Positions 14,814-23,592 of a stretch of 36,568 nucleotides of DNA are shown here, in pieces. Location of the stretch: positions 1 through 36,568 of the forward strand of contig JAFQBW010000044.1 in assembly GCA_017399555.1 (NCBI GenBank), in the 5' to 3' direction. The position numbers were made by a program, and so were the translations under genes. The notes under the pieces were generated by a model that was not told the origin of the DNA, did no database searches, and was given only the letters and a program-made list of their open reading frames with translations. Each line of letters begins with the position of its first letter. The first letter of the stretch is position 1. Source of the stretch: Methanocorpusculum sp. Lineage in GTDB: Archaea > Halobacteriota > Methanomicrobia > Methanomicrobiales > Methanocorpusculaceae.

Positions 14814-15752
14814 TTACACCACAATATTTGTTTCAGACAGCGGACGGATGCGGATTAATACATAGTCGCGCATGCGGGACGGCAGAACATCACAAACATC
14901 TCCGACAGTGATTCCGTCTTCGATAACGAGAGAACGGATGCGGTCTGCATATTCCGGATAGGACAGCTTCAGACGAAGACCATTTAACTGAACGGCAACC
15001 GGCGCCGGTGCTAAGATGTCTTCAATTTCCGGAATCTCCTGCTGAAGAATCATCTGCAGTCTGGCAGGTGTTACCGACAGCGGGTCTAATGCAAGCTCTT
15101 TGCGGCGCTCAGAAACTACCCGTTCAACCTCTTCGATTACTGCATCGAGACGGGCAATGTCAGCTTCCGTCTGGGTTCGGTGCATGAAACGTCCTAAGTT
15201 TCCAACGTATCCTGCGACTGGAGGTACGGTCTGCTTTTCCAGGACCTCGCGGGATGGGCCGCCGGTTAAGATAATCGGGATGTTGATTCCGCGCCGGAAC
15301 TTTTCGAACTTCTGCTCAATGCAGGAAGCAAAGTTTCCGAGGATAAAAACCGCGACATCATGCTCATTGATTAAATCGCGCTCCTCATCGTTCATCTGCG
15401 AGATACGCTTGCCAAAACCTCTTGCCATTCCAAGCATGTTGGACTTGGAACCGTGTGCTCTCAGATATTCTGCAACATCACAGGCAGAGTGCGGCAGGTG
15501 GTGGATTTCCAGACTTGGGATAACCACAGCGATTTCTGTTCCAACAAGCGGAGACTCGGAAACCTCGCCTGCTAAGGGGCGGGAGAACACCTTGAGCCGT
15601 TCGATGTCTTCGGACGGCATGAGAATCTGCAGGATAACCTCGTTTGCGATGTTGTGCCGCTGAACAATGTAGCCGCCTAAATCCTCGATGTAGTCAATGA
15701 CCTCATCGAGCTGATAGACTCCTCCCTTGTAGGTAATCGGAACTAAACTCAT
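14814..15752 (-). CDS. mmp7: Methanogenesis marker protein 7
   Basis: The 312-residue length and sequence (YKGGVYQLDEVIDYIEDLGG at the N-terminus, GFGKRISQMNDEERDLI, FILGNFASCIEQKFEKFRRG) match methanogenesis marker protein 7. From published work as I recall it, Mmp7 is part of the complex with McrC, Mmp3, Mmp17 and component A2 that reductively activates methyl-coenzyme M reductase, where it helps hold iron-sulfur metallocofactors. Here its ATG overlaps the mmp17 stop by four bases. The protein is cytoplasmic with no membrane segment. Confidence 0.88.
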   Translation of the reverse strand: MSLVPITYKGGVYQLDEVIDYIEDLGGYIVQRHNIANEVILQILMPSEDIERLKVFSRPLAGEVSESPLVGTEIAVVIPSLEIHHLPHSACDVAEYLRAHGSKSNMLGMARGFGKRISQMNDEERDLINEHDVAVFILGNFASCIEQKFEKFRRGINIPIILTGGPSREVLEKQTVPPVAGYVGNLGRFMHRTQTEADIARLDAVIEEVERVVSERRKELALDPLSVTPARLQMILQQEIPEIEDILAPAPVAVQLNGLRLKLSYPEYADRIRSLVIEDGITVGDVCDVLPSRMRDYVLIRIRPLSETNIVV

Positions 15753-16330
15753 TTCAGCTCAGCCTCCATCTTTGCAAAGCAGTCCGCGATAATTTCGTCT
15801 GCAAGTTTCTGCGGGACGGTGTTTTCCGATGCCGCATAGGAGAAGCGGTTCTTTCCGTAGTTTTCACGGCGAACCTTGAAGCCTTCCGGAGCGATTACCT
15901 GGATTGCGTAAATCAGGTCTTTGAAGAGCGACTCGGACGGATCAATAACAATCCAGTCCTTCAGATCTTCGGGGATTTCCACATTGCTGATGATAACGGT
16001 AAAGCGGTCCGGCTGGTCAACATTGTCATGACCAAGACGCTTCCAGAGCATGGAAAGCATCGGGGCAAGATACGTCTCGCTTCCGACAGCAATTGTTGCC
16101 TTTCCGTCCTCGATTAAGACATTGCCCACATCAGAGACACGGATTGCCGAGCGCGGAGGGCGGATGATTCCGGCGGCCGCAAAAAGCGGATACTTCGGGT
16201 CGATGTAGATGTGAAGACCTGCCACAATCGAGAGAAGATTGTGATCCTGCAGAACCGAGCGCGCAATATGCGTGTAGTTCTCGCCGCCGTCTTCGGTTGA
16301 ATCGACTTTGAAGTACTCCAGACCGGCCAT
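15749..16330 (-). CDS. mmp17: Methanogenesis marker protein 17
   Basis: The 193-residue protein starts at the ATG directly after the mmp15 stop and ends overlapping mmp7. Landmarks are LEYFKVDSTEDGGENYTHIA, IDPKYPLFAAAGIIRPPRS and WIVIDPSESLFKDLIYAIQV, as in marker protein 17. It is reported as a component of the MCR activation complex along with Mmp7 and Mmp3. No catalytic motif is obvious, so a structural role in the complex is likely. Confidence 0.87.
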   Translation of the reverse strand: MAGLEYFKVDSTEDGGENYTHIARSVLQDHNLLSIVAGLHIYIDPKYPLFAAAGIIRPPRSAIRVSDVGNVLIEDGKATIAVGSETYLAPMLSMLWKRLGHDNVDQPDRFTVIISNVEIPEDLKDWIVIDPSESLFKDLIYAIQVIAPEGFKVRRENYGKNRFSYAASENTVPQKLADEIIADCFAKMEAELK

Positions 16331-17596
16331 TTATGCCTCCTTCTTCTCCGCCCGCTTCTTCTCGACAAAGCCGGAGGCGATAAGAGCGGCACCGACAGCT
16401 CCGATGTACTGCGAGTGGTGCGGAACAACAACTTCGGTCTTGAGCATTCTGCCCATTGCTCGAACAAGTCCCTGAATCAGAGACGAACCGCCGACCATGA
16501 TAACCGGCTCTTTGATATCGACTTCCTGGAGCTGCTGTTCATAGACCTGCTGGGCAACGCTGTGACAGGATGCGGCTGCAACATCTTCCGGCTTGTAACC
16601 GGCTGCCAGTGCGTTAACTAAGGACTGCGTTCCGAAAACGATACAGTAACTGTTCATCGGAACATCCTCGCCGCCTGCACTCTTCATGGAGAGAGCACCA
16701 AGCTCGGTGATGTCAACACCAAGACGCTTGGAGGTCATCTCGAGGAAACGTCCGGATGCTCCGGCACAGATACCGCCCATGGTAAACGAGCCCGGAATAC
16801 CGTCGTTGACACTGATTGCCTTGTTGTCCATACCGCCGATATCGATAACGGTTGCAAAACCTTTCTGGGCGTTTGCAAGGTAGACTGCTCCCTTGGAGTT
16901 GACAGTCAGTTCCTCCTGCACGAGGTCGGCATTCAGGTGTTTGCCGATTAAGAAACGTCCGTATCCGGTAGTTCCAATGGCCTCGATATCAGACATCTTA
17001 AGGCCGGACTCTGCAAGAGCTTCGGCGATTACATCATCTGCACTCTTTAAGACCTCGGTTGTCGGCTTCCATCCGGTTCCGACAATCTCGTTGTCCTTCA
17101 TGATAACACACTTGGTAGTGGACGAACCGGAATCGACACCCATGGTGATTCCGACCTGCACTTCGCGAGCCATCAGTTCGCGGCGTTTTGCGATGGTGGA
17201 GAGCGCTTCGAGTCTGGTCAGCAGAGTAGATGAGCTGGTTCTTTCGTTGAAGGAGTAAGAGACTACCGGAATCTTGGAGTTTTCGACAATGTAGCGGCGA
17301 AGCTCGTTTCTGACGATAGCCGCCTCTGCACAGCGGAAACAGCTTGCGATAAAGATACCGTCTGCTTCGATTCTTCCCTCAACAATTGCCTTTGCGCGGG
17401 CAATTGCGAGTTTTAAGTCCGGGCTCTTTACCGGAAGACCGAACTCTTTGTAGGCGGTCTTTACATCCTTTAAGGCAACATCCGGATAGAACATCTGGGC
17501 GCCGACTGTCGCGGCAGCCGAGGTAATCTCATTCTGGATACCGCTGTACTCTGCACCGCAGGTAATCTGGGCAATACGAACAGGTCTGTCGCTCAT
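16331..17596 (-). CDS. mmp15: Methanogenesis marker protein 15, ASKHA-type activator ATPase
   Basis: The 421-residue protein has an N-terminal region (1-145) with paired cysteines in IASCFRCAE (C86, C89), then a BadF/BadG/HgdC-type ATPase domain. Its phosphate motifs are VDSGSSTTK (about 154-162) and [11 protein letters not shown] (about 249-259). The [13 protein letters not shown] motif (about 274-286) carries the cysteine that in HgdC-like activators binds a [4Fe-4S] cluster at the dimer interface. The family couples ATP hydrolysis to low-potential electron transfer. In this operon it probably powers a difficult reduction connected with MCR activation or cofactor assembly; this last step is inferred. 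Confidence 0.9.
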   Translation of the reverse strand: MSDRPVRIAQITCGAEYSGIQNEITSAAATVGAQMFYPDVALKDVKTAYKEFGLPVKSPDLKLAIARAKAIVEGRIEADGIFIASCFRCAEAAIVRNELRRYIVENSKIPVVSYSFNERTSSSTLLTRLEALSTIAKRRELMAREVQVGITMGVDSGSSTTKCVIMKDNEIVGTGWKPTTEVLKSADDVIAEALAESGLKMSDIEAIGTTGYGRFLIGKHLNADLVQEELTVNSKGAVYLANAQKGFATVIDIGGMDNKAISVNDGIPGSFTMGGICAGASGRFLEMTSKRLGVDITELGALSMKSAGGEDVPMNSYCIVFGTQSLVNALAAGYKPEDVAAASCHSVAQQVYEQQLQEVDIKEPVIMVGGSSLIQGLVRAMGRMLKTEVVVPHHSQYIGAVGAALIASGFVEKKRAEKKEA

Positions 17597-18045
17597 GCTT
17601 CTTCCTCCTTTTTCAGGTCATCTAAGAACTTCTTAATCTGGGCAACGAAGGTTACTCCTTCCTCGCGGCTTGCCGGATAGCGGAGCTCGAGTCTCGGCAT
17701 GTCCTTTTCGCGGAGCATGAAGCATAAGAGCTCATTGGTTCTGGCGCATCCCATACAGCCGAAGGAAAGCTCCGGCTCGTCGATGATGATAGCCGCCTCT
17801 GCTTCCTCTACTAACGGACCGTAAAGAGACATTCTGCCGCGAATGCCGGACGGAACTTCAACTGCCGCCCACTTGAGACCTTTCTGCGGGTCTTCGGCAG
17901 TCATCTGCAGCGGCGGGGAGTCAAAGCCCGGCGTCTGGATGTGTTCGCGAATCGAAACGGCTGAACCAAGCGGCGTATGTCCATATCGTGCCACAAGGTC
18001 GGAAAGCATCAGGCTGGTTGCCGGATAGATGAATACTTTTGCCAT
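17593..18045 (-). CDS. mmp5: Methanogenesis marker protein 5
   Basis: The 150-residue product matches marker protein 5 in size and landmarks: [20 protein letters not shown] and a cysteine cluster [13 protein letters not shown] (residues about 96-108), a C-x-x-C that could bind iron-sulfur or zinc. Its stop overlaps the mmp15 start by four bases and it begins two bases after mmp6. Its function is not established; conservation in methanogens and the operon tie it to MCR. Confidence 0.85.
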   Translation of the reverse strand: MAKVFIYPATSLMLSDLVARYGHTPLGSAVSIREHIQTPGFDSPPLQMTAEDPQKGLKWAAVEVPSGIRGRMSLYGPLVEEAEAAIIIDEPELSFGCMGCARTNELLCFMLREKDMPRLELRYPASREEGVTFVAQIKKFLDDLKKEEEA

Positions 18046-18047
18046 GA

Positions 18048-18506
18048 TTAGTCCTCCAAAAAGAGTTGTTCTAAGATATCTGCGTCAAGCGGCTCTTCGG
18101 TTGGAAGAGGAGAGCCTGCGGCTTTTGCTAATTCTTCTGCGGTCATCTTCGAGACTGCTTCAAGACCATAGGAGATGTAGGGTGCCATCTTCATCTCAAA
18201 CTCATGTCCGAGATATCCGGGACGAGCTCCCCCTAAATCTGCACGGCAGCGCCTAGAATCTCCCGGCGGGAATCCGCGGTCTTTAACGAAAATCCGGTAG
18301 GGGTCAAGGGTTCGTAAGTGGTCAACAATACGGGAAACGTCCTCAGGACTTCCGGTAATCTGACAGCCGAAGCAGGTCTCTTTAATCATTACACCCTGCG
18401 CCACCTCATATGCGGCGGTCGCGATATCCTGCGGGGTGGTGTCCGGGGAGTCAACGAACACGTATTTGGTAACGGTTCCCACATACTCCGGAACATAGGG
18501 CTTCAT
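18048..18506 (-). CDS. mmp6: Methanogenesis marker protein 6
   Basis: The 152-residue protein shows the marker 6 landmarks YVFVDSPDTTPQDIA, ETCFGCQITGSPEDV with a C-x-x-C (about 44-47), and RDPYR-like LDPYRIFVKDRGFPPG. The start ATG overlaps the mmp3 stop by four bases. It is soluble. The paired cysteines here and in Mmp5 suggest that both handle a metal or thiol, but no activity is known to me. Confidence 0.85.
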   Translation of the reverse strand: MKPYVPEYVGTVTKYVFVDSPDTTPQDIATAAYEVAQGVMIKETCFGCQITGSPEDVSRIVDHLRTLDPYRIFVKDRGFPPGDSRRCRADLGGARPGYLGHEFEMKMAPYISYGLEAVSKMTAEELAKAAGSPLPTEEPLDADILEQLFLED

Positions 18507-20044
18507 TCCTTCACCTCACGGATATGCACAATATTTCCTTCCTTCATCTTTTCGAGCTTGTCCATATCAAGAACCGTTCCGATGATGTTTGTTCCGCCGA
18601 ACGGCTCTCCGGTTGGTCCGAACTCATCGTTCTTTACCACACGAACACCGACCATGCCTTTTGCCGGGCGGGAATCGTTGGATAATGCAAGGGCATCTGT
18701 TGCCGGAGCCTCTGTCGGACAGTTCTCCGGAATGATGTTAACACCTTTTGCAAACTCCGGTTTGAAGAGATACATCTCGTCATCCACATTGAAGAGGAAA
18801 GGCATGGTGCCTACCGGATAGCGCTTTAAGCCGGTTACTCTGCGGTATAAATCAACGGAGCGCGGAGCGTTTTCGTAGTCCAAGCGGATGTCAATGATGT
18901 CATCAAGAGAGACGGTGTACAAGGAGACCTTGCCTTCCTTTAAGACCTCAAGGGTATAGGACGGCTTCTGGTCGATAACAATTCTGCCTTCAACGTCCCG
19001 GTTGTCTGCCATGACGCGGAGTCCGCGGGCCTTTGCCTCAGCCACTGCATCTTTTAAGAGGAGGCCGCGAAGATCGAGTAACGGCGGGACAACGTTGACG
19101 GCAAGTTTCTGTTTCGGTTCGGCAAACTTTGCAAGTTCGATACCGTTGGTGACGTTTCCCACACGGGTATGTGCTTTGTTGCTCTGTACGTCAGAGGTGT
19201 AGATGTAAATAGCACCGGAACCTTTGCCGGCGGTTCTTGCGGTCACCACTCCTTCACGCCGGGGCTTCTGCAGTTCCTGCGGGACGTACAGTTTTCCTTC
19301 CGCATGGTCTCTGATGTAAGTGGATGCGGAGCGGTCGATGTCAAATGTTCTGTCGCGCAGGCGGAAGAGCATATGATCAACCGATTCTGCGGCATGAGTG
19401 GAGATTTCCTCATGGTTTTCCCGGTATCCCTCTGCGGTAATGGTGAGGGTGGAGAAAATCTGCATGCCGTCTTCGACTTCATGGGAGAGGTCGGTTACCG
19501 CTTCGGCATCGCTTGCATCAACGCTGGAGAAGACCTGCTCGATTTTGGTGATGCGGTCGCCGTTTTTCCAGCGGTTCATAATACCGAGACCAAAGATGAC
19601 GCGCCCAATGACGCCGCCGTCTTTGGCTGCTCCATGGTCTGCTTTGTGCTCGGTTCTGCAGAACATCAGATATGCCGTCTTTGCGTCATATCCTCCGCAT
19701 CCAAGGCAGACATCGCCTCTTGCGTAGCGGTGCTCCTCTACAGCAGGTACAAAATCCGCTGCAAACGGTCCAAACGCTGCGGCATTCTTGTCTTCGAAGT
19801 GAACGCGGAGGGACTCCACGCTGTCTTCGGCAATCGGGAAGGATACTCCTTTTGCAACTTCTATTACGATATCTCCGGCTGTTGTTTTCAGCCGCAGGTG
19901 CGAGGTTTTCTCCTTCGAGACACTGCCCGGCTTTAAGAGAACAACGGTCGCTCCTGCCGGATGGCCGGGCAGAAGCGCAGAAAGGGTTGTTCCCGCTGGA
20001 ACAGTTCTGGTCTCACCGTTTACGATGATGCGGATATCTGTCAT
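18503..20044 (-). CDS. mmp3: Methanogenesis marker protein 3
   Basis: The 513-residue product matches marker 3: a ThiS/ubiquitin-like N-terminus (IRIIVNGETRTVPAGTTLSALL), a cysteine motif GDVCLGCGGYDAKTAYLMFC (about 111-130), and a C-terminal part (GMVGVRVVKNDEFGPTGEPF, IGTVLDMDKLEKMKEG) resembling a cyclophilin-like barrel. Mmp3 has been found with McrC, Mmp7, Mmp17 and A2 in the MCR activation complex. It starts three bases after the atwA stop, the tightest evidence here that it works with component A2. Confidence 0.88.
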   Translation of the reverse strand: MTDIRIIVNGETRTVPAGTTLSALLPGHPAGATVVLLKPGSVSKEKTSHLRLKTTAGDIVIEVAKGVSFPIAEDSVESLRVHFEDKNAAAFGPFAADFVPAVEEHRYARGDVCLGCGGYDAKTAYLMFCRTEHKADHGAAKDGGVIGRVIFGLGIMNRWKNGDRITKIEQVFSSVDASDAEAVTDLSHEVEDGMQIFSTLTITAEGYRENHEEISTHAAESVDHMLFRLRDRTFDIDRSASTYIRDHAEGKLYVPQELQKPRREGVVTARTAGKGSGAIYIYTSDVQSNKAHTRVGNVTNGIELAKFAEPKQKLAVNVVPPLLDLRGLLLKDAVAEAKARGLRVMADNRDVEGRIVIDQKPSYTLEVLKEGKVSLYTVSLDDIIDIRLDYENAPRSVDLYRRVTGLKRYPVGTMPFLFNVDDEMYLFKPEFAKGVNIIPENCPTEAPATDALALSNDSRPAKGMVGVRVVKNDEFGPTGEPFGGTNIIGTVLDMDKLEKMKEGNIVHIREVKE

Positions 20045-20047
20045 GAG

Positions 20048-21817
20048 TTACATCTCAAACATTTCTTCAGTAGACTTGTGGAGGGCGTTTTCATCCTCCT
20101 CAGCTTCGGGTGCGCCTCCGGCTAAGGTTGCTTTCTTTGCAACGCCGGCTTCTACTCTCTGGCGCTCGGCAGTAACAGCTTCTTTCATGATGATAAGCTC
20201 TGCCTCGGAGAGTTCTGCTAAGACTTTGTCGGTTTCTCCAATAGCGACGATTTCTCCGTTTCTCATGAACATACAGCGGTCGCAGACATCACGGACAAAC
20301 TCCATATCGTGGGAAACGATAAGGAAGGTTTCATCCATTTCCTCTCTGGCGTGCATGATGGAGTGCTTGACGTCGATTTTGGTAATCGGGTCCATCGTTC
20401 CGGTCGGCTCGTCAAGGAGGATGATTCTCGGCTCACGGATTAAGACCTGTGCTAAGGCAACACGGTGCTTTTCTCCTTCGGAGAGGGTGGATGGGTAACG
20501 GTTTAAGACGTCCTTTGCCTTCTTGTCGGTGAATCCTGCCATCTTTAAGGTAATCATTGCCTTGCGGGTGGCAAGCTCCTTGGGGAACTCGAGGCCGATT
20601 GCGTCGGTTAAGTTGTCGATGACGGTTCTGTGCGGGTATAAGTCGTATTCCTGGTGGAGAAGGCTGATGTACTGCTTTGCACGGCCTCTGAACTGGAATC
20701 CCGGCTTTTTCATGTCAATCCACTCGTCACCGACGCGGACGGTAAGGCTTCCCTTTGTCGGTTCGTAGATTCCGGCAATCATCTTGGAAAGCGTGGTCTT
20801 TCCTCCGCCGGAAACACCGATGATTCCAAAGATTTCGCGCTCGTTAATCTCGAAGGAGACGTCGTTTACTGCGTTGATGACTCCGCGGTCAACGGCAACG
20901 AACTTCTTTAAGAGGTGGTCTGCCTTGATAATCGGCTGTCCGACATCGAGTGCTACATACTCGCCGTCGTCGTGGTAGTCCTTCATGAACTCGGCAACGA
21001 TTTCCTCCGGCGTTCCGACTTTGGTAATCTTTCCGTCGTCTAAGAGGACAGCACGGTCACAGGCTTCCTCTAACACCTGCGAGAAGTGCGAGGTGATAAT
21101 CATTCCCATGCCTTCTCTGTGTGCGGCCTGTTTTAAAAGGTCGTGGACGATGTTTGCCGTCTTCGGGTCAAGCGTTCCGGTCGGCTCATCTGCACAGAGG
21201 AAGAGCGGTTCTCTTGCGAGCTGACGGGCAAGAACTACACGCTGCTTTTCTCCGCCGGATAAATCGCGGGCAACGTGGGTCATACGGTGGGTTAAGCGGA
21301 CTTCTTCGAGTAAGTCTGCGGCTCTGTCGATTGCCTTTTCCGACGGGTATTTGATGTCGTCTAATGCACGGAGGACATTTTCGATAACGCGGTCATCTCC
21401 ATAGAGCGCAAAGGTTCTCTGGAACATGAGCGCAGTTCTTTTCATGATGTCGGTCTTGAGTTTTTCGTTTTCCGGATTCCAGAAGTCAACGTCAACGGCT
21501 TCTAAGACATCGCCGCAAACCGGGCAGGGCGTTCCTGCTTTGCTCTGGAACTCGATTTTTCCGCATTTTGCACAGCGGGAGACGTGATAGATAATCTGAC
21601 CGGAGGTTGGTGCGTTGTCAATACCGCGGATTAAGTGAATAAGGACAGTTTTTCCGCATCCGCTTCTGCCGATAACTCCGACAATTTCTCCTTCGGAGAT
21701 TTCGAGGTTGATGTTATCGAGCACACGAATCATTGACTGATTTCCATCAGTCGCGACCCCGGATTCCGGGAAATCCATACAGAGGTCTTTTATGGTAATA
21801 AATGGAGTGGCGGCCAT
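20048..21817 (-). CDS. atwA: Methyl-coenzyme M reductase activation component A2 (twin ABC ATPase)
   Basis: The 589-residue protein has two soluble ABC domains. The first has Walker A GRSGCGKT (about 50-57), signature LSGGEKQR (about 186-193) and Walker B LFLCADEP. The second has Walker A GVSGGGKT (about 334-341), signature LSEGEKHR and Walker B IILLDEP. A zinc-ribbon insertion (C82, C85, C98, C101) sits in the first domain, typical of component A2. There are no membrane segments. It hydrolyses ATP to drive reduction of the F430 nickel of methyl-coenzyme M reductase. It leads the operon, and its promoter seems to give a leaderless mRNA. Confidence 0.95.
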   Translation of the reverse strand: MAATPFITIKDLCMDFPESGVATDGNQSMIRVLDNINLEISEGEIVGVIGRSGCGKTVLIHLIRGIDNAPTSGQIIYHVSRCAKCGKIEFQSKAGTPCPVCGDVLEAVDVDFWNPENEKLKTDIMKRTALMFQRTFALYGDDRVIENVLRALDDIKYPSEKAIDRAADLLEEVRLTHRMTHVARDLSGGEKQRVVLARQLAREPLFLCADEPTGTLDPKTANIVHDLLKQAAHREGMGMIITSHFSQVLEEACDRAVLLDDGKITKVGTPEEIVAEFMKDYHDDGEYVALDVGQPIIKADHLLKKFVAVDRGVINAVNDVSFEINEREIFGIIGVSGGGKTTLSKMIAGIYEPTKGSLTVRVGDEWIDMKKPGFQFRGRAKQYISLLHQEYDLYPHRTVIDNLTDAIGLEFPKELATRKAMITLKMAGFTDKKAKDVLNRYPSTLSEGEKHRVALAQVLIREPRIILLDEPTGTMDPITKIDVKHSIMHAREEMDETFLIVSHDMEFVRDVCDRCMFMRNGEIVAIGETDKVLAELSEAELIIMKEAVTAERQRVEAGVAKKATLAGGAPEAEEDENALHKSTEEMFEM

Positions 21818-22033
21818 TTTACATTCCTTTGATAATGCTATACTTATTGGACGTGAGTCAATATTATGGTTATCTTAAAAATCAGGACTCACACAGTGTG
21901 ATTGAAGAAAACGCGAAAAGAACCGCAACAGAAACAAAAAAATCAAAAAAGTAAGCTGTCAGCTAACAAAACCCGAACCCAGACTCGTCAAAGATTGCGG
22001 GCGGGTAAAAAATTGTATTGAGATATGGGGAGT
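21818..22033 (-). promoter_or_regulatory. Promoter region of the atwA-mmp operon
   Basis: On the minus strand, CCAATAAGTATAGC ends about 19 bases before the atwA ATG, with AAGTATAG near 21839-21846. At normal archaeal spacing (about 25 bases from the TATA centre) transcription would start at or next to the ATG, giving a leaderless message. A second TATA-like ATAATATT lies near 21860-21867 and would leave a short leader with GGA. The rest holds the 3' end of the S17e transcript, which is pyrimidine-rich. Confidence 0.5.
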
Positions 22034-22228
22034 TTATCTGCGGCGCTGGCTGGTGTTAACCTTGCGGGTAATGTTGCCTGCGACGCGGTTTCTGATGGTC
22101 TTGCTCTGGATAGTGGTGACTTCTGCAACAACCTTCTTGTTGTCGTCGAAGTTTCCGTTGAAGGAGTCTCTGTGCTGTTCTAAAAGGGCCTCGCCCATAG
22201 TCTTGATATAGCTTGGTTTAATTCCCAT
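22034..22228 (-). CDS. rps17e: 30S ribosomal protein S17e
   Basis: The 64-residue protein carries the S17e signature MGIKPSYIKTMGEALLE at its start and SKTIRNRVAGNITRKV near its end. It is an archaeal/eukaryotic small-subunit protein. It lies 19 bases after the ThiN-like gene in the same direction, with TGAGG upstream of the ATG, so it is probably part of that operon. Confidence 0.95.
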   Translation of the reverse strand: MGIKPSYIKTMGEALLEQHRDSFNGNFDDNKKVVAEVTTIQSKTIRNRVAGNITRKVNTSQRRR

Positions 22229-22247
22229 GATATATGCCTCAAATGCT

Positions 22248-22751
22248 CTATAATGTTAGTCGCTCCGATATGATAAGGATTCTGTTTGCAACATCCTCCG
22301 GCGTCTCGCCGAAAATGTAGATGCAGCCGCCGTATGTCGGCTCATTTTGCGCAACAACGGCTGCCGGAACACCTTCTTTGCAGAGGAACGCAATTCCCCA
22401 TTCCATCGTTGAAATGCCTTTCGGGAACTTTTCCGCGTCGTATTCCTCCACGTCCTGTAGAAGCTCGCGCACAGTTTCTGCGATATCCTCGTTCAGTCTG
22501 ATGCATCCAACCGAGCGCATATCCGGATTAAAGCGGCGCGCGGTAAGAATTACGCGGACAACCGGCTCGTCAATACCGAACCCTACACTTCCCTCACGGG
22601 CAACAGCGACTTTTTTCTGGTCGAGCGCATCCTCTAACGCATAGGCTAAACTGATTCCGCCTTTTGGAATGATGTACCGGTTTGCCGCTTCCAGTCTGCC
22701 GGACGCTTTCTGGATACTGCGGAGAACCTCTGACTGCTGTTTTGCCGTCAT
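22248..22751 (-). CDS. ThiN-like (thiamine-phosphate synthase family) protein
   Basis: I set the start at the ATG at 22751, which shares a base with the preceding stop (TGATG), instead of the TTG two codons earlier. The 167-residue protein has landmarks of the archaeal ThiN domain: TMEWGIAFLCKEGVPAAVV and a terminal IFGETPEDVANRIL. ThiN normally joins the pyrimidine and thiazole halves of thiamine phosphate, often fused to ThiD; here it stands alone, so it may be a regulator or a solo enzyme. It sits between the HD-domain gene and rps17e. Confidence 0.65.
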   Translation of the reverse strand: MTAKQQSEVLRSIQKASGRLEAANRYIIPKGGISLAYALEDALDQKKVAVAREGSVGFGIDEPVVRVILTARRFNPDMRSVGCIRLNEDIAETVRELLQDVEEYDAEKFPKGISTMEWGIAFLCKEGVPAAVVAQNEPTYGGCIYIFGETPEDVANRILIISERLTL

Positions 22752-23302
22752 CAGCAAAGCCCCAGCTCATCTTTGATTGCCGTAATTTCTGCAATCGCGA
22801 TTTCATACATCCGCTCACGCGGGAGAAGAACGTCAGACATCGCGATTCTGCTGCGGTCGCATCCTGCCGCAAATGATGCCGCCTTGTACTTCTTGGTAAC
22901 TGTTTTGGTGGAGACATCCGTTATTTTCCCGCCTTTCACATAGGCGCAGGCGATAACAAGTCCTGACACGCTGTCTGCCGTCTGCAGGCAGATTTCCACC
23001 GGCGTTGTGTACTCGCCCTCATGAAGCATATGGTTGTGATAGCGAATCGGAAGCGCGATTTCATCTGAGATGCCGGAAGCCCTGAGAATCTCGTAGCCGA
23101 CCTCTCCGTGCTTTTCCATATCCTCTTCGATTTCCTGGAAATCAATATCGTGGAGGATGCCGATAAGCTCCCAGAGATTCTCATCCTCACCTAACTCTTT
23201 TGCAAGTCCCTTCATCACCGCAGCGGTCGCAAGGCAGTGTCCCAAAAGGGATTCCGTTGTCACATGCTCTTTCAGGAGAGCAAGTGCAGTATTTCTATCC
23301 AT
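22751..23302 (-). CDS. HD-domain phosphohydrolase
   Basis: The start is placed at the ATG at 23302 (MDRNTALALL); an upstream in-frame extension would run through the promoter. The 183-residue protein has the metal-binding H in HCLATAAVM, HD in GILHDIDF and downstream H in RYHNHMLH, the HD-superfamily pattern. The substrate is unknown. It begins the operon with the ThiN-like gene and rps17e. ATTATATTTA upstream on this strand (about 23343-23352) is a reasonable TATA box. Confidence 0.8.
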   Translation of the reverse strand: MDRNTALALLKEHVTTESLLGHCLATAAVMKGLAKELGEDENLWELIGILHDIDFQEIEEDMEKHGEVGYEILRASGISDEIALPIRYHNHMLHEGEYTTPVEICLQTADSVSGLVIACAYVKGGKITDVSTKTVTKKYKAASFAAGCDRSRIAMSDVLLPRERMYEIAIAEITAIKDELGLC

Positions 23303-23358
23303 GATTATGTATGGAACTCCAAAAGTGATAAAAGCCCGCACGATAAATATAATCCCAC

Positions 23359-23577
23359 ATGAGAAAAGACTGGATACTGGATATCGCGATTGGAATCTCT
23401 TCAATCTTCATCTTCGCCGTAATGCTCCTCTACCTCCCGACCGTTCTGCCGGCTGCATTCGGCTACGTTGCCGCATTCTTAATCTTCGTTCTCTACTTAA
23501 CCCTGATGGGACTCTTTGTCATCAAGAGATTTGTCGGCGAGTCACAGCCGAAAAAAGAGAAAAAAGTAAAGAACTAA
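23359..23577 (+). CDS. Small two-helix membrane protein
   Basis: The 72-residue product has two hydrophobic segments (about 7-28 and 31-55) and a basic C-terminal tail (KKEKKVKN) likely on the cytoplasmic side. It is divergent from the HD gene, with 56 bp between, and convergent with the next gene. I recognise no family; the clean membrane topology and basic tail make a real gene likely. Confidence 0.6.
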   Translation: MRKDWILDIAIGISSIFIFAVMLLYLPTVLPAAFGYVAAFLIFVLYLTLMGLFVIKRFVGESQPKKEKKVKN

Positions 23578-23592
23578 CCCAATACTCTTTTT

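Noticed and set aside
15100..15663. 187-codon plus-strand frame opposite mmp7
   Set aside because: mmp7 on the minus strand is recognised and fits the gapless operon; the plus-strand frame has no motif.
19169..19936. 255-codon plus-strand frame opposite mmp3
   Set aside because: mmp3 is well supported by family landmarks; the opposite frame is a shadow with no upstream signals.
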